Shown here piece by piece: positions 27,913-36,302 of a DNA stretch of 46,763 bases. Source of the DNA: Burkholderiales bacterium (GTDB taxonomy: Bacteria > Pseudomonadota > Gammaproteobacteria > Burkholderiales > Nitrosomonadaceae); the NCBI GenBank assembly GCA_024235735.1, contig JACKLU010000018.1, forward strand, positions 1 through 46,763, in the 5' to 3' direction. Made by a program: the position numbers and the translations under genes. The notes below the pieces were generated by a model that had not been told where the DNA came from, ran no database searches, and saw nothing but the letters and a program-made list of their open reading frames with translations. Position 1 is the stretch's first letter. Every line of letters begins with the position of its first letter.

Positions 27913-29928
27913 ATGGATACATTTAAGGATTTTGAAGAACCGATATTCAAGAATCTGACCAGCGCTGTGCGCGCGTTGGCAATGGATGCGGTGCAAAAAG
28001 CTAATTCTGGGCATCCCGGGATGCCAATGGGGATGGCGGAAATAGCCGAAGTGTTATGGATACACCATCTGCGGCACAATCCGAAAAATCCCAATTGGTT
28101 TGATCGTGATCGTTTTGTTTTGTCAAACGGGCATGGATCAATGCTGATTTACGCATTGCTGCACTTGACTGGATACGATTTGTCAATGGAAGATATCAAG
28201 CAGTTCAGGCAACTGCATTCGAAAACGCCTGGACATCCGGAATATGGATATACACCTGGCGTTGAAACGACCACAGGTCCATTGGGGCAGGGTATCACCA
28301 ATGCGGTAGGTATGGCGCTAGCCGAGAAAGTATTAGCGACACAATTCAATCGTCCAGGTTTAGATATTGTTAATCACTATACTTACGTCTTTCTCGGAGA
28401 TGGCTGCTTGATGGAGGGCATTTCTCACGAGGCTTGTTCGCTTGCGGGTACGCTGGGATTAGGTAAACTGATTTGTTTTTATGATGATAATGGTATCTCC
28501 ATAGACGGCCATGTTGAGGGTTGGTTCACCGATGATACGCCTAAACGGTTTGAGGCTTATGGATGGCATGTGGTGCCGAACGTAAATGGACATGATCCGG
28601 TGGCCATTGAGGGCGCTATCGAAGCCGCAAAACGCGTTTATGATAAGCCGACCATGATTTGTTGCAAAACAGTTATTGGCATGGGTTCTCCAAATATGGC
28701 GAATACCCACGCAGTGCATGGCGCAGCGCTGGGCGATGCCGAAATAGCTGCAGCACGCCCGCATATCGGCTGGCACCATCCACCATTTGAAATTCCGGAT
28801 GAAGTCTACAAAGCTTGGAGTGCCGTAGCCAAAGGACGGCAACTTGAAGATGAATGGAATCAGAAATTCACCGAATATACCAATAAATATCCGACTGAGG
28901 CGGCAGAATTTAAACGCCGCATGACAGGTGATTTGCCCCATAACTGGTCAAGTCATGTAGATGCCGTGATCAATGAAGTCAACGGCAAGGGGGAAACGAT
29001 AGCAAGTCGCAAAGCCTCACAAAACGCCATTGAGGGCTTGGCGCCTGTGCTGCCGGAATTGATTGGCGGATCGGCTGATCTGGCAGGTTCAAATCTGACG
29101 TTATGGTCCGGATCAAAAGGTGTGAGCAGGGAGACCGGGGGTAACTATGTTTACTATGGTGTGCGGGAATTCGGCATGAGCGCAATCATGAACGGCATTT
29201 CCCTGCATGGCGGTCTAATTCCTTACGGTGCGACTTTCCTGATGTTCTCTGAATATGCTCGTAACGCGTTGCGTATGGCTGCGTTGATGAAAATACGCAA
29301 TTTATTCGTATTCACGCACGACTCCATCGGTCTGGGAGAAGATGGACCAACACATCAACCTGTTGAACAGACGGCAACCTTGCGGTTGATACCCAATATG
29401 GATGTATGGCGTCCATGTGATACCGTTGAATCAACGGTTGCCTGGGCGCGTTCAATAGAGCGGAAAGAGGGGCCTTCCACATTGATTTTTAGCCGCCAGA
29501 ATCTGCCTTTCCAGAAACGCGATGCAACGACAATCAAACTTATTGATAAAGGCGGTTATATTTTGTCTGAAGCGGATAACGGGCACCCGCAAGTCATTTT
29601 GATAGCGACCGGCTCCGAGGTTGGTCTGGCTATGCAGGCGCAAGCGGCGCTGGCGAAAGAGGGCATTAAATCCAGAGTCGTTTCCATGCCGTGTACCAGT
29701 ATATTTGATCGTCAGGATAAGGCTTACCAGGAAAGTGTCCTGCCGCGTGGTGTACCGCGTGTGGCTATTGAAGCTGGCATTACTGATTACTGGCGTAAAT
29801 ATGTGGGTTTGGAGGGTGCCGTTGTTGGTATCGATACATTCGGTGAATCTGCGCCTGCGAATGTTTTATTCGAGCATTTCGGTTTTACAGTCGCAAACGT
29901 AGTTAAAGCGGCTAAACAAGTGCTTTAG
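27913..29928 (+). CDS. tkt: Transketolase
   Basis: The 671-residue thiamine-diphosphate enzyme transfers two-carbon units among sugar phosphates in the Calvin and pentose phosphate pathways. The N-terminus contains ANSGHPGMPMGMAEIAEVLW, the substrate motif SNGHGSMLIYA, and the ThDP motif GDGCLMEGISHEA ending in an FYDDN. The pyrimidine domain includes EFGMSAIMNGISLHGG and THDSIGLGEDGPTHQP. AAGGAG lies 9 nt before ATG. It leads a rightward group with gap, pgk, pyk and fba, all enzymes needed to regenerate ribulose phosphate or process 3-phosphoglycerate, consistent with autotrophy (cbbT role inferred). Confidence 0.97.
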   Translation: MDTFKDFEEPIFKNLTSAVRALAMDAVQKANSGHPGMPMGMAEIAEVLWIHHLRHNPKNPNWFDRDRFVLSNGHGSMLIYALLHLTGYDLSMEDIKQFRQLHSKTPGHPEYGYTPGVETTTGPLGQGITNAVGMALAEKVLATQFNRPGLDIVNHYTYVFLGDGCLMEGISHEACSLAGTLGLGKLICFYDDNGISIDGHVEGWFTDDTPKRFEAYGWHVVPNVNGHDPVAIEGAIEAAKRVYDKPTMICCKTVIGMGSPNMANTHAVHGAALGDAEIAAARPHIGWHHPPFEIPDEVYKAWSAVAKGRQLEDEWNQKFTEYTNKYPTEAAEFKRRMTGDLPHNWSSHVDAVINEVNGKGETIASRKASQNAIEGLAPVLPELIGGSADLAGSNLTLWSGSKGVSRETGGNYVYYGVREFGMSAIMNGISLHGGLIPYGATFLMFSEYARNALRMAALMKIRNLFVFTHDSIGLGEDGPTHQPVEQTATLRLIPNMDVWRPCDTVESTVAWARSIERKEGPSTLIFSRQNLPFQKRDATTIKLIDKGGYILSEADNGHPQVILIATGSEVGLAMQAQAALAKEGIKSRVVSMPCTSIFDRQDKAYQESVLPRGVPRVAIEAGITDYWRKYVGLEGAVVGIDTFGESAPANVLFEHFGFTVANVVKAAKQVL

Positions 29929-29990
29929 AAATTTTTACAAGGCGGTTTCTGAACCTGTAGATGAAAGAATTTTTTTAAGGAGTATTAAGT

Positions 29991-30992
29991 ATGACAATTA
30001 AAGTGGGGATAAATGGATTTGGCCGAATTGGACGCATGGTGTTTCGTTCTGCGGTACAGAATTTTCCGGATATAGAAGTTGTTGCAATTAATGATTTGCT
30101 GGAGCCGGATTATCTTGCCTATATGCTCAAACACGACTCTGTGCATGGGCGATTCCAGGGGGATGTTGCAATTGATGGCAATACGCTTGTTGTCAATGGA
30201 AAAAGAATTCGTCTGACGGCAATCAAAGATCCCGCCGAATTGAAGTGGAATGAAGTAGGCGCAGATGTCGTCGTAGAGTCAACCGGTTTATTCCTGACTC
30301 AGGATACCTGTGAAAAGCACCTGAAAGCAGGCGCCAAAAAAGTGATTATGTCAGCGCCTTCCAAAGACGATACACGGATGTTTGTTTATGGTGTGAACGA
30401 TAAGACTTATGGTGGCGAAGCCATTGTTTCAAACGCATCCTGTACGACAAACTGTCTAGCGCCGGTCGCGAAAGTTCTGAATGATAAATTTGGTATAAGA
30501 CGTGGCCTGATGACTACTGTACATGCGGCAACCGCAACTCAGAAAACAGTTGATGGCCCTTCTAATAAAGATTGGCGCGGTGGGCGAGGCATACTGGAGA
30601 ATATTATTCCTTCTTCAACCGGTGCGGCAAAAGCAGTTGGTGTGGTTATTCCGGAATTGAATAAAAAATTGACCGGTATGGCATTTCGAGTGCCTACATC
30701 CGATGTGTCCGTTGTTGATCTGACTGTTGAGCTGAATAAGGATGTTTCATACGATGACATTTGTAAGGCTATGAAAGATGCATCGGAAGGTGAAATGAAA
30801 GGTGTTCTGGGATATACCGATCAGAAAGTTGTCTCCACCGATTTTCGTGGCGAGAGTTGTACATCGATATTTGATGCGGAAGCAGGTATGGCGCTTGACG
30901 GCAGTTTTGTAAAAGTAGTCGCTTGGTATGATAACGAATGGGGCTACTCTACCAAATTGCTGGAAATGGTGCGTGTTATTGCTGGTAAGTAA
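29991..30992 (+). CDS. gap: Glyceraldehyde 3-phosphate dehydrogenase
   Basis: The 333-residue enzyme interconverts glyceraldehyde 3-phosphate and 1,3-bisphosphoglycerate. The NAD-binding start is IKVGINGFGRIGRMVFRSA. The catalytic Cys151 is in SNASCTTNCLAPVAK, and the C-terminal NEWGYSTKLLEM motif is present. AAGGAG precedes the ATG with good spacing. It begins 62 nt after tkt and is followed by a 173-nt spacer with a hairpin before pgk. Confidence 0.98.
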   Translation: MTIKVGINGFGRIGRMVFRSAVQNFPDIEVVAINDLLEPDYLAYMLKHDSVHGRFQGDVAIDGNTLVVNGKRIRLTAIKDPAELKWNEVGADVVVESTGLFLTQDTCEKHLKAGAKKVIMSAPSKDDTRMFVYGVNDKTYGGEAIVSNASCTTNCLAPVAKVLNDKFGIRRGLMTTVHAATATQKTVDGPSNKDWRGGRGILENIIPSSTGAAKAVGVVIPELNKKLTGMAFRVPTSDVSVVDLTVELNKDVSYDDICKAMKDASEGEMKGVLGYTDQKVVSTDFRGESCTSIFDAEAGMALDGSFVKVVAWYDNEWGYSTKLLEMVRVIAGK

Positions 30993-31109
30993 TTAGAGTT
31001 ATGATTTTTTAAATAAATACATAACATATTTTAGCAGTGATATGTGAATATTTTAGGCGTTCTCAGCGAGCAAAATTGTTTGCTGAAATCCGCTTTTGAT
31101 TAATTTAGG

Positions 31110-31138
31110 ATAAAGGGTAGCAGACTGCTATCCTTTAT
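31110..31138 (+). repeat. Hairpin in the gap-pgk spacer
   Basis: A 14-bp imperfect dyad centred on 31124 (ATAAAGGGTAGCAG against CTGCTATCCTTTAT, one G-U wobble) ends 27 nt before the pgk start. Its tail is TTTATTC rather than a clean T-run. It may attenuate or process the gap-pgk message. Confidence 0.5.
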
Positions 31139-31165
31139 TCATTTTAAGACAATCTGGAGTTTACC

Positions 31166-32344
31166 GTGTCTGTTATAAAGCTTGTAGACCTTGATCTCAA
31201 GGGCAAACGTGTTTTCATCCGTGCCGATTTGAATGTGCCCGTGAAAGAAGGGAAAGTAACATCGGATGCACGCATTACGGCCTCAATGGCCACTATTAGT
31301 CATTGTCTGAATGCCGGCGCGAAGGTGATGGTGACATCACATCTTGGTCGCCCTGAAGAAGGCGAATGGTCAGAAGAAAACTCTTTGAAGCCGGTTGCGG
31401 ATAATATCGCAGCGCGTTTAAACAAACCTGTAAGATTAATCAAAGACTGGATAAATGGCGGCTTTGATGTTGCTGAAAGCGAGCTGGTTGTTCTGGAAAA
31501 TTGTCGAATCAACAAAGGTGAGAAGAAGAATCTGGAAGAAACCGCTAGAAAATACGCTGCTTTGTGCGATATTTTTGTCATGGATGCTTTTGGTACTGCA
31601 CATCGTGCACAGGCTTCAACTTATGGTATTGCGCAATACGCGCCTGTGGCGTGTGCAGGTATCCTGCTGACGGAAGAACTGGATGCATTGACCAAAGCAC
31701 TGAATAACCCAGCCAGACCTATGGTTGCAATTGTTGGTGGTTCGAAAGTTTCGACCAAGCTGACAGTGCTTGAATCACTATCGGATAAAGTCGATCAGCT
31801 TGTGGTGGGTGGTGGCATCGCAAATACTTTTATCAAGGCGACTGGAAAGAACATCGGTAAATCGCTGTGCGAAGATGATCTGATACCAACCGCAAAATCG
31901 CTGATGGAAAAAATGATTAAGCGTAATGCTTCCATTCCTGTTGCTGTAGATGTCGTGGTCGGCAAAAAATTTGATGCCAATGAACCGGCAGTACTGAAAG
32001 ATGTCGATAAAGTAGCCGATGATGACATGATTTTCGATATCGGCCCGAAAAGCGCGCAGGAGTTGGCGGATATCATTATGAAAGCGGGCACGGTTGTCTG
32101 GAATGGTCCTGTTGGTGTTTTTGAGTTTGATCAATTCGGTGCGGGTACCGAAAAAATTGCACGCGCTATTGCTGAAACAAAAGCATTTACATTGGCGGGT
32201 GGTGGCGATACGATTGCAGCTATTCAGAAATATGAAATATACGATAAAGTATCGTATATTTCGACAGCGGGCGGTGCTTTTCTCGAATTCCTGGAAGGTA
32301 AAAAACTTCCCGCCGTGGAAATCCTGGAGTCCCGTGCTAAATAA
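31166..32344 (+). CDS. pgk: Phosphoglycerate kinase
   Basis: The 392-residue enzyme transfers phosphate between 1,3-bisphosphoglycerate and ADP, or the reverse in carbon fixation. The N-terminal motif KRVFIRADLNVPVKEGK, the SHLGRPEEGEW motif and the nucleotide-binding GGGDTIAAI near residue 350 are present. Translation starts at GTG 31166, with TGGAG 6 nt upstream; no in-frame ATG fits better. pyk follows after 36 nt. Confidence 0.97.
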   Translation: MSVIKLVDLDLKGKRVFIRADLNVPVKEGKVTSDARITASMATISHCLNAGAKVMVTSHLGRPEEGEWSEENSLKPVADNIAARLNKPVRLIKDWINGGFDVAESELVVLENCRINKGEKKNLEETARKYAALCDIFVMDAFGTAHRAQASTYGIAQYAPVACAGILLTEELDALTKALNNPARPMVAIVGGSKVSTKLTVLESLSDKVDQLVVGGGIANTFIKATGKNIGKSLCEDDLIPTAKSLMEKMIKRNASIPVAVDVVVGKKFDANEPAVLKDVDKVADDDMIFDIGPKSAQELADIIMKAGTVVWNGPVGVFEFDQFGAGTEKIARAIAETKAFTLAGGGDTIAAIQKYEIYDKVSYISTAGGAFLEFLEGKKLPAVEILESRAK

Positions 32345-32380
32345 TATTGCCAGACTAATCTTACAAGCTAGATAGAAAAA

Positions 32381-33844
32381 ATGATCCGTAGAACCAAGAT
32401 TGTTGCCACACTCGGTCCGGCAAGCTGCGCAAATCCTAAAATCCTGGAAAATATGATTAGCGCCGGGGTGGACGTAGTACGGATCAATTTTTCGCATGGA
32501 ACCCGAGAACAGCACTTGCAGCATGCTGAGATGACCCGATTAATCGCGCAATCGCTGGGGCGGACTGTAGGGGTATTGGCTGATTTGCAAGGGCCTAAGA
32601 TACGTATCGGCAGATTTGAACAGGGCCGAATCAAGTTGAATGTTGGCGATAAATTTATACTGGATTCCGATTGTATGCTGGGCAATCAGGAAAGAGTCGG
32701 TCTGGATTACAAAGAATTACCTAATGACGTCGAAACTGACGCAACACTGATGCTGGATGATGGGCGTATAGTGTTGAAGGTCTCAACGGTAAGCAATAAT
32801 CAGATTTTCTGTATTGTTGAACAGGGCGGGGTGCTGTCCAACAATAAAGGAATAAATCGCAAAGGCGGTGGATTGAGTGCGCCGGCATTGACCGGGAAAG
32901 ATATAGAAGACATTAAAGTCGCGGCGGAAATGAATGCTGATTATCTGGCTGTTTCGTTTGTCAAATCAGGTGATGATGTCAGAAAGGCACGCGAAATGCT
33001 CTATGCGGCAGGCGGAAGAAGTCTGATTATGGCCAAGATAGAGCGATCAGAAGCCATTCTTGCTTTGGATGACATTATTGAAGCTTCCGATGCCATCATG
33101 GTGGCGCGCGGCGATCTCGCCATCGAAGTCGGTGATGCGGCAGTACCTGCATTACAAAAGAAAATGATACGTGCTGCACGCATGAACAATAAACTTGTTG
33201 TGACGGCGACACAAATGATGGAATCCATGATTACCAACCCGATTCCAACGCGCGCTGAAGTATCCGATGTGGCCAACGCGGTGCTTGACGGTACGGACGC
33301 AGTAATGTTGTCTGCGGAGTCAGCAGCGGGAGATTTTCCGGTAGAATCCGTTGCGGCAATGGCAAGAGTCTGCCTTGAAGCCGAAAAAGAATATCTGGTG
33401 AATGTAGATCGGCGACAACCGATCAATCATCCCGCTACGATTGAGGAAGCGATCGCGCGCGCTACAATGTTTACCGCAACGGGTTTGAAAATCCGGGCGA
33501 TTGCGGCCTTGACACAAAGCGGTGAGACCGCCTTGTTGATGTCGCGCCGGAGTTCAAAGGTACCGATTGTTGCGTTGAGTCCTCATGAAAGCACGCGACG
33601 GAAGGTGACGCTTTTCAGGGGAGTATATCCGGTCGAGTTTGGTAAAGATTTGAATGATCCGGAAGTCATTCTTCAACTTGCTGAAGATGAGTTGCTTAGC
33701 AGAGGCATTGTGCGTAATGGAGATATTATGATAATGACCATTGGAGAGCCTGTTGGAAAAACGGGGGGTACAAACACCATGAAAATAATTCGCGTGGGAG
33801 AATGCAGAACAGCTGAAGGTTCTGACAATGCACAAAATAATTAA
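32381..33844 (+). CDS. pyk: Pyruvate kinase
   Basis: The 487-residue enzyme makes pyruvate and ATP from phosphoenolpyruvate and ADP. It begins MIRRTKIVATLGPASCANP, contains VRINFSHGTREQH, the catalytic IMAKIERSEAI and the MVARGDLAIEVG segments, and ends with a C-terminal allosteric-type domain. Length is usual. No ribosome site stronger than the AGATAGAAAAA region is visible. It is embedded in the carbon cluster between pgk and fba. Confidence 0.97.
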   Translation: MIRRTKIVATLGPASCANPKILENMISAGVDVVRINFSHGTREQHLQHAEMTRLIAQSLGRTVGVLADLQGPKIRIGRFEQGRIKLNVGDKFILDSDCMLGNQERVGLDYKELPNDVETDATLMLDDGRIVLKVSTVSNNQIFCIVEQGGVLSNNKGINRKGGGLSAPALTGKDIEDIKVAAEMNADYLAVSFVKSGDDVRKAREMLYAAGGRSLIMAKIERSEAILALDDIIEASDAIMVARGDLAIEVGDAAVPALQKKMIRAARMNNKLVVTATQMMESMITNPIPTRAEVSDVANAVLDGTDAVMLSAESAAGDFPVESVAAMARVCLEAEKEYLVNVDRRQPINHPATIEEAIARATMFTATGLKIRAIAALTQSGETALLMSRRSSKVPIVALSPHESTRRKVTLFRGVYPVEFGKDLNDPEVILQLAEDELLSRGIVRNGDIMIMTIGEPVGKTGGTNTMKIIRVGECRTAEGSDNAQNN

Positions 33845-33853
33845 TATATCTAG

Positions 33854-34013
33854 GAGGCTGTCGGACATAAGACTAATCTACTGCGTCAGTGGGATAACGG
33901 CGCATGCTTCCTCAATTTTTCGTTACATAAGCTTGCTATGCGCCTCAAAATTAAGAAAATCCGCGCTCGCTCTCCCACACGGCTCGCTACGGTTGCTTAA
34001 GTCCGGCAGACTC
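33854..34013. mobile_element. 160-bp inverted-repeat element between pyk and fba
   Basis: The ends GAGGCTGTCGGACATAAG (33854-33871) and the complement of 33996-34013 agree at 15 of 18 positions. The inside is more GC-rich than the flanks near its right end. There is no transposase gene and no clear target duplication, although CTAG directly precedes the left end (33850-33853, overlapping the boundary by one base). It reads like a MITE or a relic of an insertion sequence. The 252-nt pyk-fba spacer holds nothing else apart from the fba ribosome site. Confidence 0.5.
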
Positions 34014-34096
34014 TTGGGATGATTCGGTCGGCGAAAATTGAATAAATTGATGTTCGGAGAATAAACAAATTAAATCAATCTTTATAGGAGAAATAT

Positions 34097-35161
34097 ATGG
34101 CACTGGTATCATTAAGACAATTATTGGATCATGCAGCTGAAAACGGTTATGGATTGCCAGCATTTAATGTAAATAATCTGGAGCAGATTCATGCCATTAT
34201 GCAGGCAGCGGATGAATGCGATAGTCCAGTAATTATGCAGGGTTCCGCAGGCGCTAGAAAGTATGCGGGAGAACCTTTTTTGCGGCATTTAATCGCCGCC
34301 GCCGTAGAAGCTTATCCTCACATTCCTATCGTGATGCATCAGGATCATGGCGCATCTCCGTCCGTATGCGTGAATGCTATTCGCAGCGGTTTTTCGAGTG
34401 TTATGATGGATGGTTCGTTGGAAGCCGATGCGAAAACACCCGCGTCATATGAATATAATGTTCAAGTTACGGCTGAAGTTGTCAAGATTGCGCATTCTGT
34501 TGGTGTTTCTGTCGAAGGCGAACTCGGCTGCCTGGGCTCTCTTGAGTCAGGCATGGGTGAAGCGGAAGATGGTCACGGCGCTGAGGGTAAGCTTTCGCAT
34601 GACCAGTTGTTAACCGATCCAGAGGAAGCGGCTGACTTTGTTAAGAAAACAGGAGTTGATGCACTGGCGATAGCTATTGGTACTTCGCACGGCGCATATA
34701 AATTTACGCGCAAACCGACGGGTGATATTCTGGCGATTAATCGGATCAAGGAAATTCACCAACGTATTCCCAATACGCATTTGGTCATGCATGGCTCCAG
34801 TTCCGTGCCACAGGAATGGTTGGACATCATCCGTCAATATGGCGGTGAAATGAAAGAAACCTATGGCGTCCCGGTTGAAGAAATTCAGGAAGGTATCAAA
34901 AATGGCGTACGCAAAGTTAATATTGATACTGACATCCGTTTGGCTATGACAGGTGCAATTCGCCGTCATATGGCGCAGGACAAGAGTAATTTTGATCCAC
35001 GTAAGTTTCTCCAGGTGGCTACAGTGGCGGCAAAAGATATTTGTAAAGCGCGCTTTGAAGCATTTGGATGCGCTGGCCAAGCCGGTAAAATCAAACCAAT
35101 TAAACTGGATGACATGGCAGTGCGGTATACGAAAGGCGAGCTGAATCCTGTTATAAAATAA
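34097..35161 (+). CDS. fba: Class II fructose-1,6-bisphosphate aldolase
   Basis: The 354-residue zinc enzyme condenses dihydroxyacetone phosphate with an aldehyde (glyceraldehyde 3-phosphate or erythrose 4-phosphate). Class II marks are VMHQDHGASP with the metal-binding His, the SVEGELGCLGSLESG segment with its Glu, the TSHGAYKF motif and the glycine loop GVRKVNIDTDIRLA. GGAG precedes ATG at 8 nt. It is the last gene of the carbon cluster and converges with the CYTH gene. Confidence 0.97.
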   Translation: MALVSLRQLLDHAAENGYGLPAFNVNNLEQIHAIMQAADECDSPVIMQGSAGARKYAGEPFLRHLIAAAVEAYPHIPIVMHQDHGASPSVCVNAIRSGFSSVMMDGSLEADAKTPASYEYNVQVTAEVVKIAHSVGVSVEGELGCLGSLESGMGEAEDGHGAEGKLSHDQLLTDPEEAADFVKKTGVDALAIAIGTSHGAYKFTRKPTGDILAINRIKEIHQRIPNTHLVMHGSSSVPQEWLDIIRQYGGEMKETYGVPVEEIQEGIKNGVRKVNIDTDIRLAMTGAIRRHMAQDKSNFDPRKFLQVATVAAKDICKARFEAFGCAGQAGKIKPIKLDDMAVRYTKGELNPVIK

Positions 35162-35189
35162 ATGAGTGTCAATATAATGTAATCAAGCG

Positions 35190-35256
35190 AGAGGAATTGT
35201 TTTGAGATCCGTTGGCGTGAATGTGCCTTTACACGAGAGTTTTCCACAATTCCTCT
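35190..35256. repeat. Inverted repeat between fba and the CYTH gene
   Basis: AGAGGAATTGT (35190-35200) and ACAATTCCTCT (35246-35256) are perfectly complementary over 11 bp with a 45-nt loop. It lies at the convergence point of two transcripts and may act as a terminator, though a proper U-tract is lacking. Confidence 0.4.
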
Positions 35257-35262
35257 TTCTCC

Positions 35263-35883
35263 TCATTCTGCAAGCAAGTCAAATCCCCGCATCGCTTTAC
35301 TTGTGTTTTCCGGTATAAGTTCAAAAGGGCAGTATTCTTGTAACATTAGACCGAATTCCATCAACTGTTGACTGCTTCCCGCCTTGAGTTCCAGCTCGAT
35401 TTCACAGATTAAAGTTGTTTTGTTGTTGGCCATGATTTTTCCTGTATCCAAACAGAATTCAAGTCTGAATTTTTCAGATGGTTCGAGCAGGTATGTCGTT
35501 CGATGAAAGTCGGTAACAAAGACGGGTTGCAGCGAATCTCTGAGTTTTTTCTCAGAAAAGAAAATCATTAAATCCTGATCCCGGATTTGATCGAATTCCG
35601 GTTTTTCGGTGGTTATTGGAAATTCCCATTCATGATGGTGATGCAGGCCATTCTGAGCAGTACCTTTACATTTAATTGTTTGCAACCATTGATCGCCTAT
35701 TTTGCGGGTTCGTAAGGCGATGCGATGGTTGCGGAGAATGAGGTCGGGCGTGTCAAAGTAGACGCTGAAGATATCCTGTTCTAATGGCGCTGCGATACTG
35801 GAATCTTTAAGTAACGGCAGTTCTTTGATGGCCGCTATAAATTGAGGGGGGAAGCGCAGCTTGAGCTCAATTTCCGTAGGCAT
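35263..35883 (-). CDS. CYTH-domain (triphosphate tunnel) phosphatase
   Basis: The 206-residue protein begins MPTEIELKLRF with the CYTH signature E4-x-E6-x-K8. More tunnel residues follow in RIALRTRKIGDQWLQTIKCKG, in a HHEWEFPI segment and in CEIELELKAG. Such proteins hydrolyse inorganic triphosphate or related polyphosphates with Mg or Mn. Unlike E. coli YgiF there is no C-terminal CHAD domain; the protein ends after the CYTH fold. It starts 21 nt after yggX on the same strand. The substrate cannot be fixed from sequence; thiamine triphosphatase or adenylate cyclase activities exist in the wider family. Confidence 0.85.
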   Translation of the reverse strand: MPTEIELKLRFPPQFIAAIKELPLLKDSSIAAPLEQDIFSVYFDTPDLILRNHRIALRTRKIGDQWLQTIKCKGTAQNGLHHHHEWEFPITTEKPEFDQIRDQDLMIFFSEKKLRDSLQPVFVTDFHRTTYLLEPSEKFRLEFCLDTGKIMANNKTTLICEIELELKAGSSQQLMEFGLMLQEYCPFELIPENTSKAMRGFDLLAE

Positions 35884-35904
35884 GTTGCTGAAGAGTGGTT
35901 TCCG

Positions 35905-36177
35905 TTAGTCTTCCCGCGGTACATAACCGACCGGATTTTCGGCGCCCTGGCCAAAAAAATGCGCCTCCAATTGTTCAGCGAGATACTGGCGTGCTTTTGA
36001 ATCAGATAAATTGAGACGATTTTCGTTAATGAGCATGGTTTGGAGTGTGACCCATTCATGCCAGGCTTCTTTTGAAACATTTTCCAAAATACGCTTTCCT
36101 AATTCACCCGGATAAGGTTGAAAGTCAAGGCCTTCCGCTTCACGTCCAAGTTTAATGCAATGTACAGTTTTTGCCAT
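35905..36177 (-). CDS. yggX: YggX-family Fe(II) trafficking / oxidative-damage protection protein
   Basis: The 90-residue protein starts MAKTVHCIKLGREAEGLDF and has the family segments PYPGELGKRILENVSKEAW and LINENRLNL. Its Cys7 is the conserved one. The family protects iron-sulfur clusters against oxidants. It lies 125 nt after argA and immediately before the CYTH gene; a shared transcript starting at rsmE is likely. Confidence 0.95.
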   Translation of the reverse strand: MAKTVHCIKLGREAEGLDFQPYPGELGKRILENVSKEAWHEWVTLQTMLINENRLNLSDSKARQYLAEQLEAHFFGQGAENPVGYVPRED

Positions 36178-36302
36178 TTATCCTCCAAAGTAGAGTCTGA
36201 TCAAAAACCTGCGATTATGGCGCTTTCCTCAGGTTGCGTAAATATTCTGAAGGATTCTTTTAAAAATTTAATCCTGTTACAGGCAAGACGGTAGAGCAGA
36301 AA

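Noticed and set aside
31778..32524. A 248-codon minus-strand frame opposite pgk
   Set aside because: Cysteine- and phenylalanine-rich shadow of pgk with no family signal.
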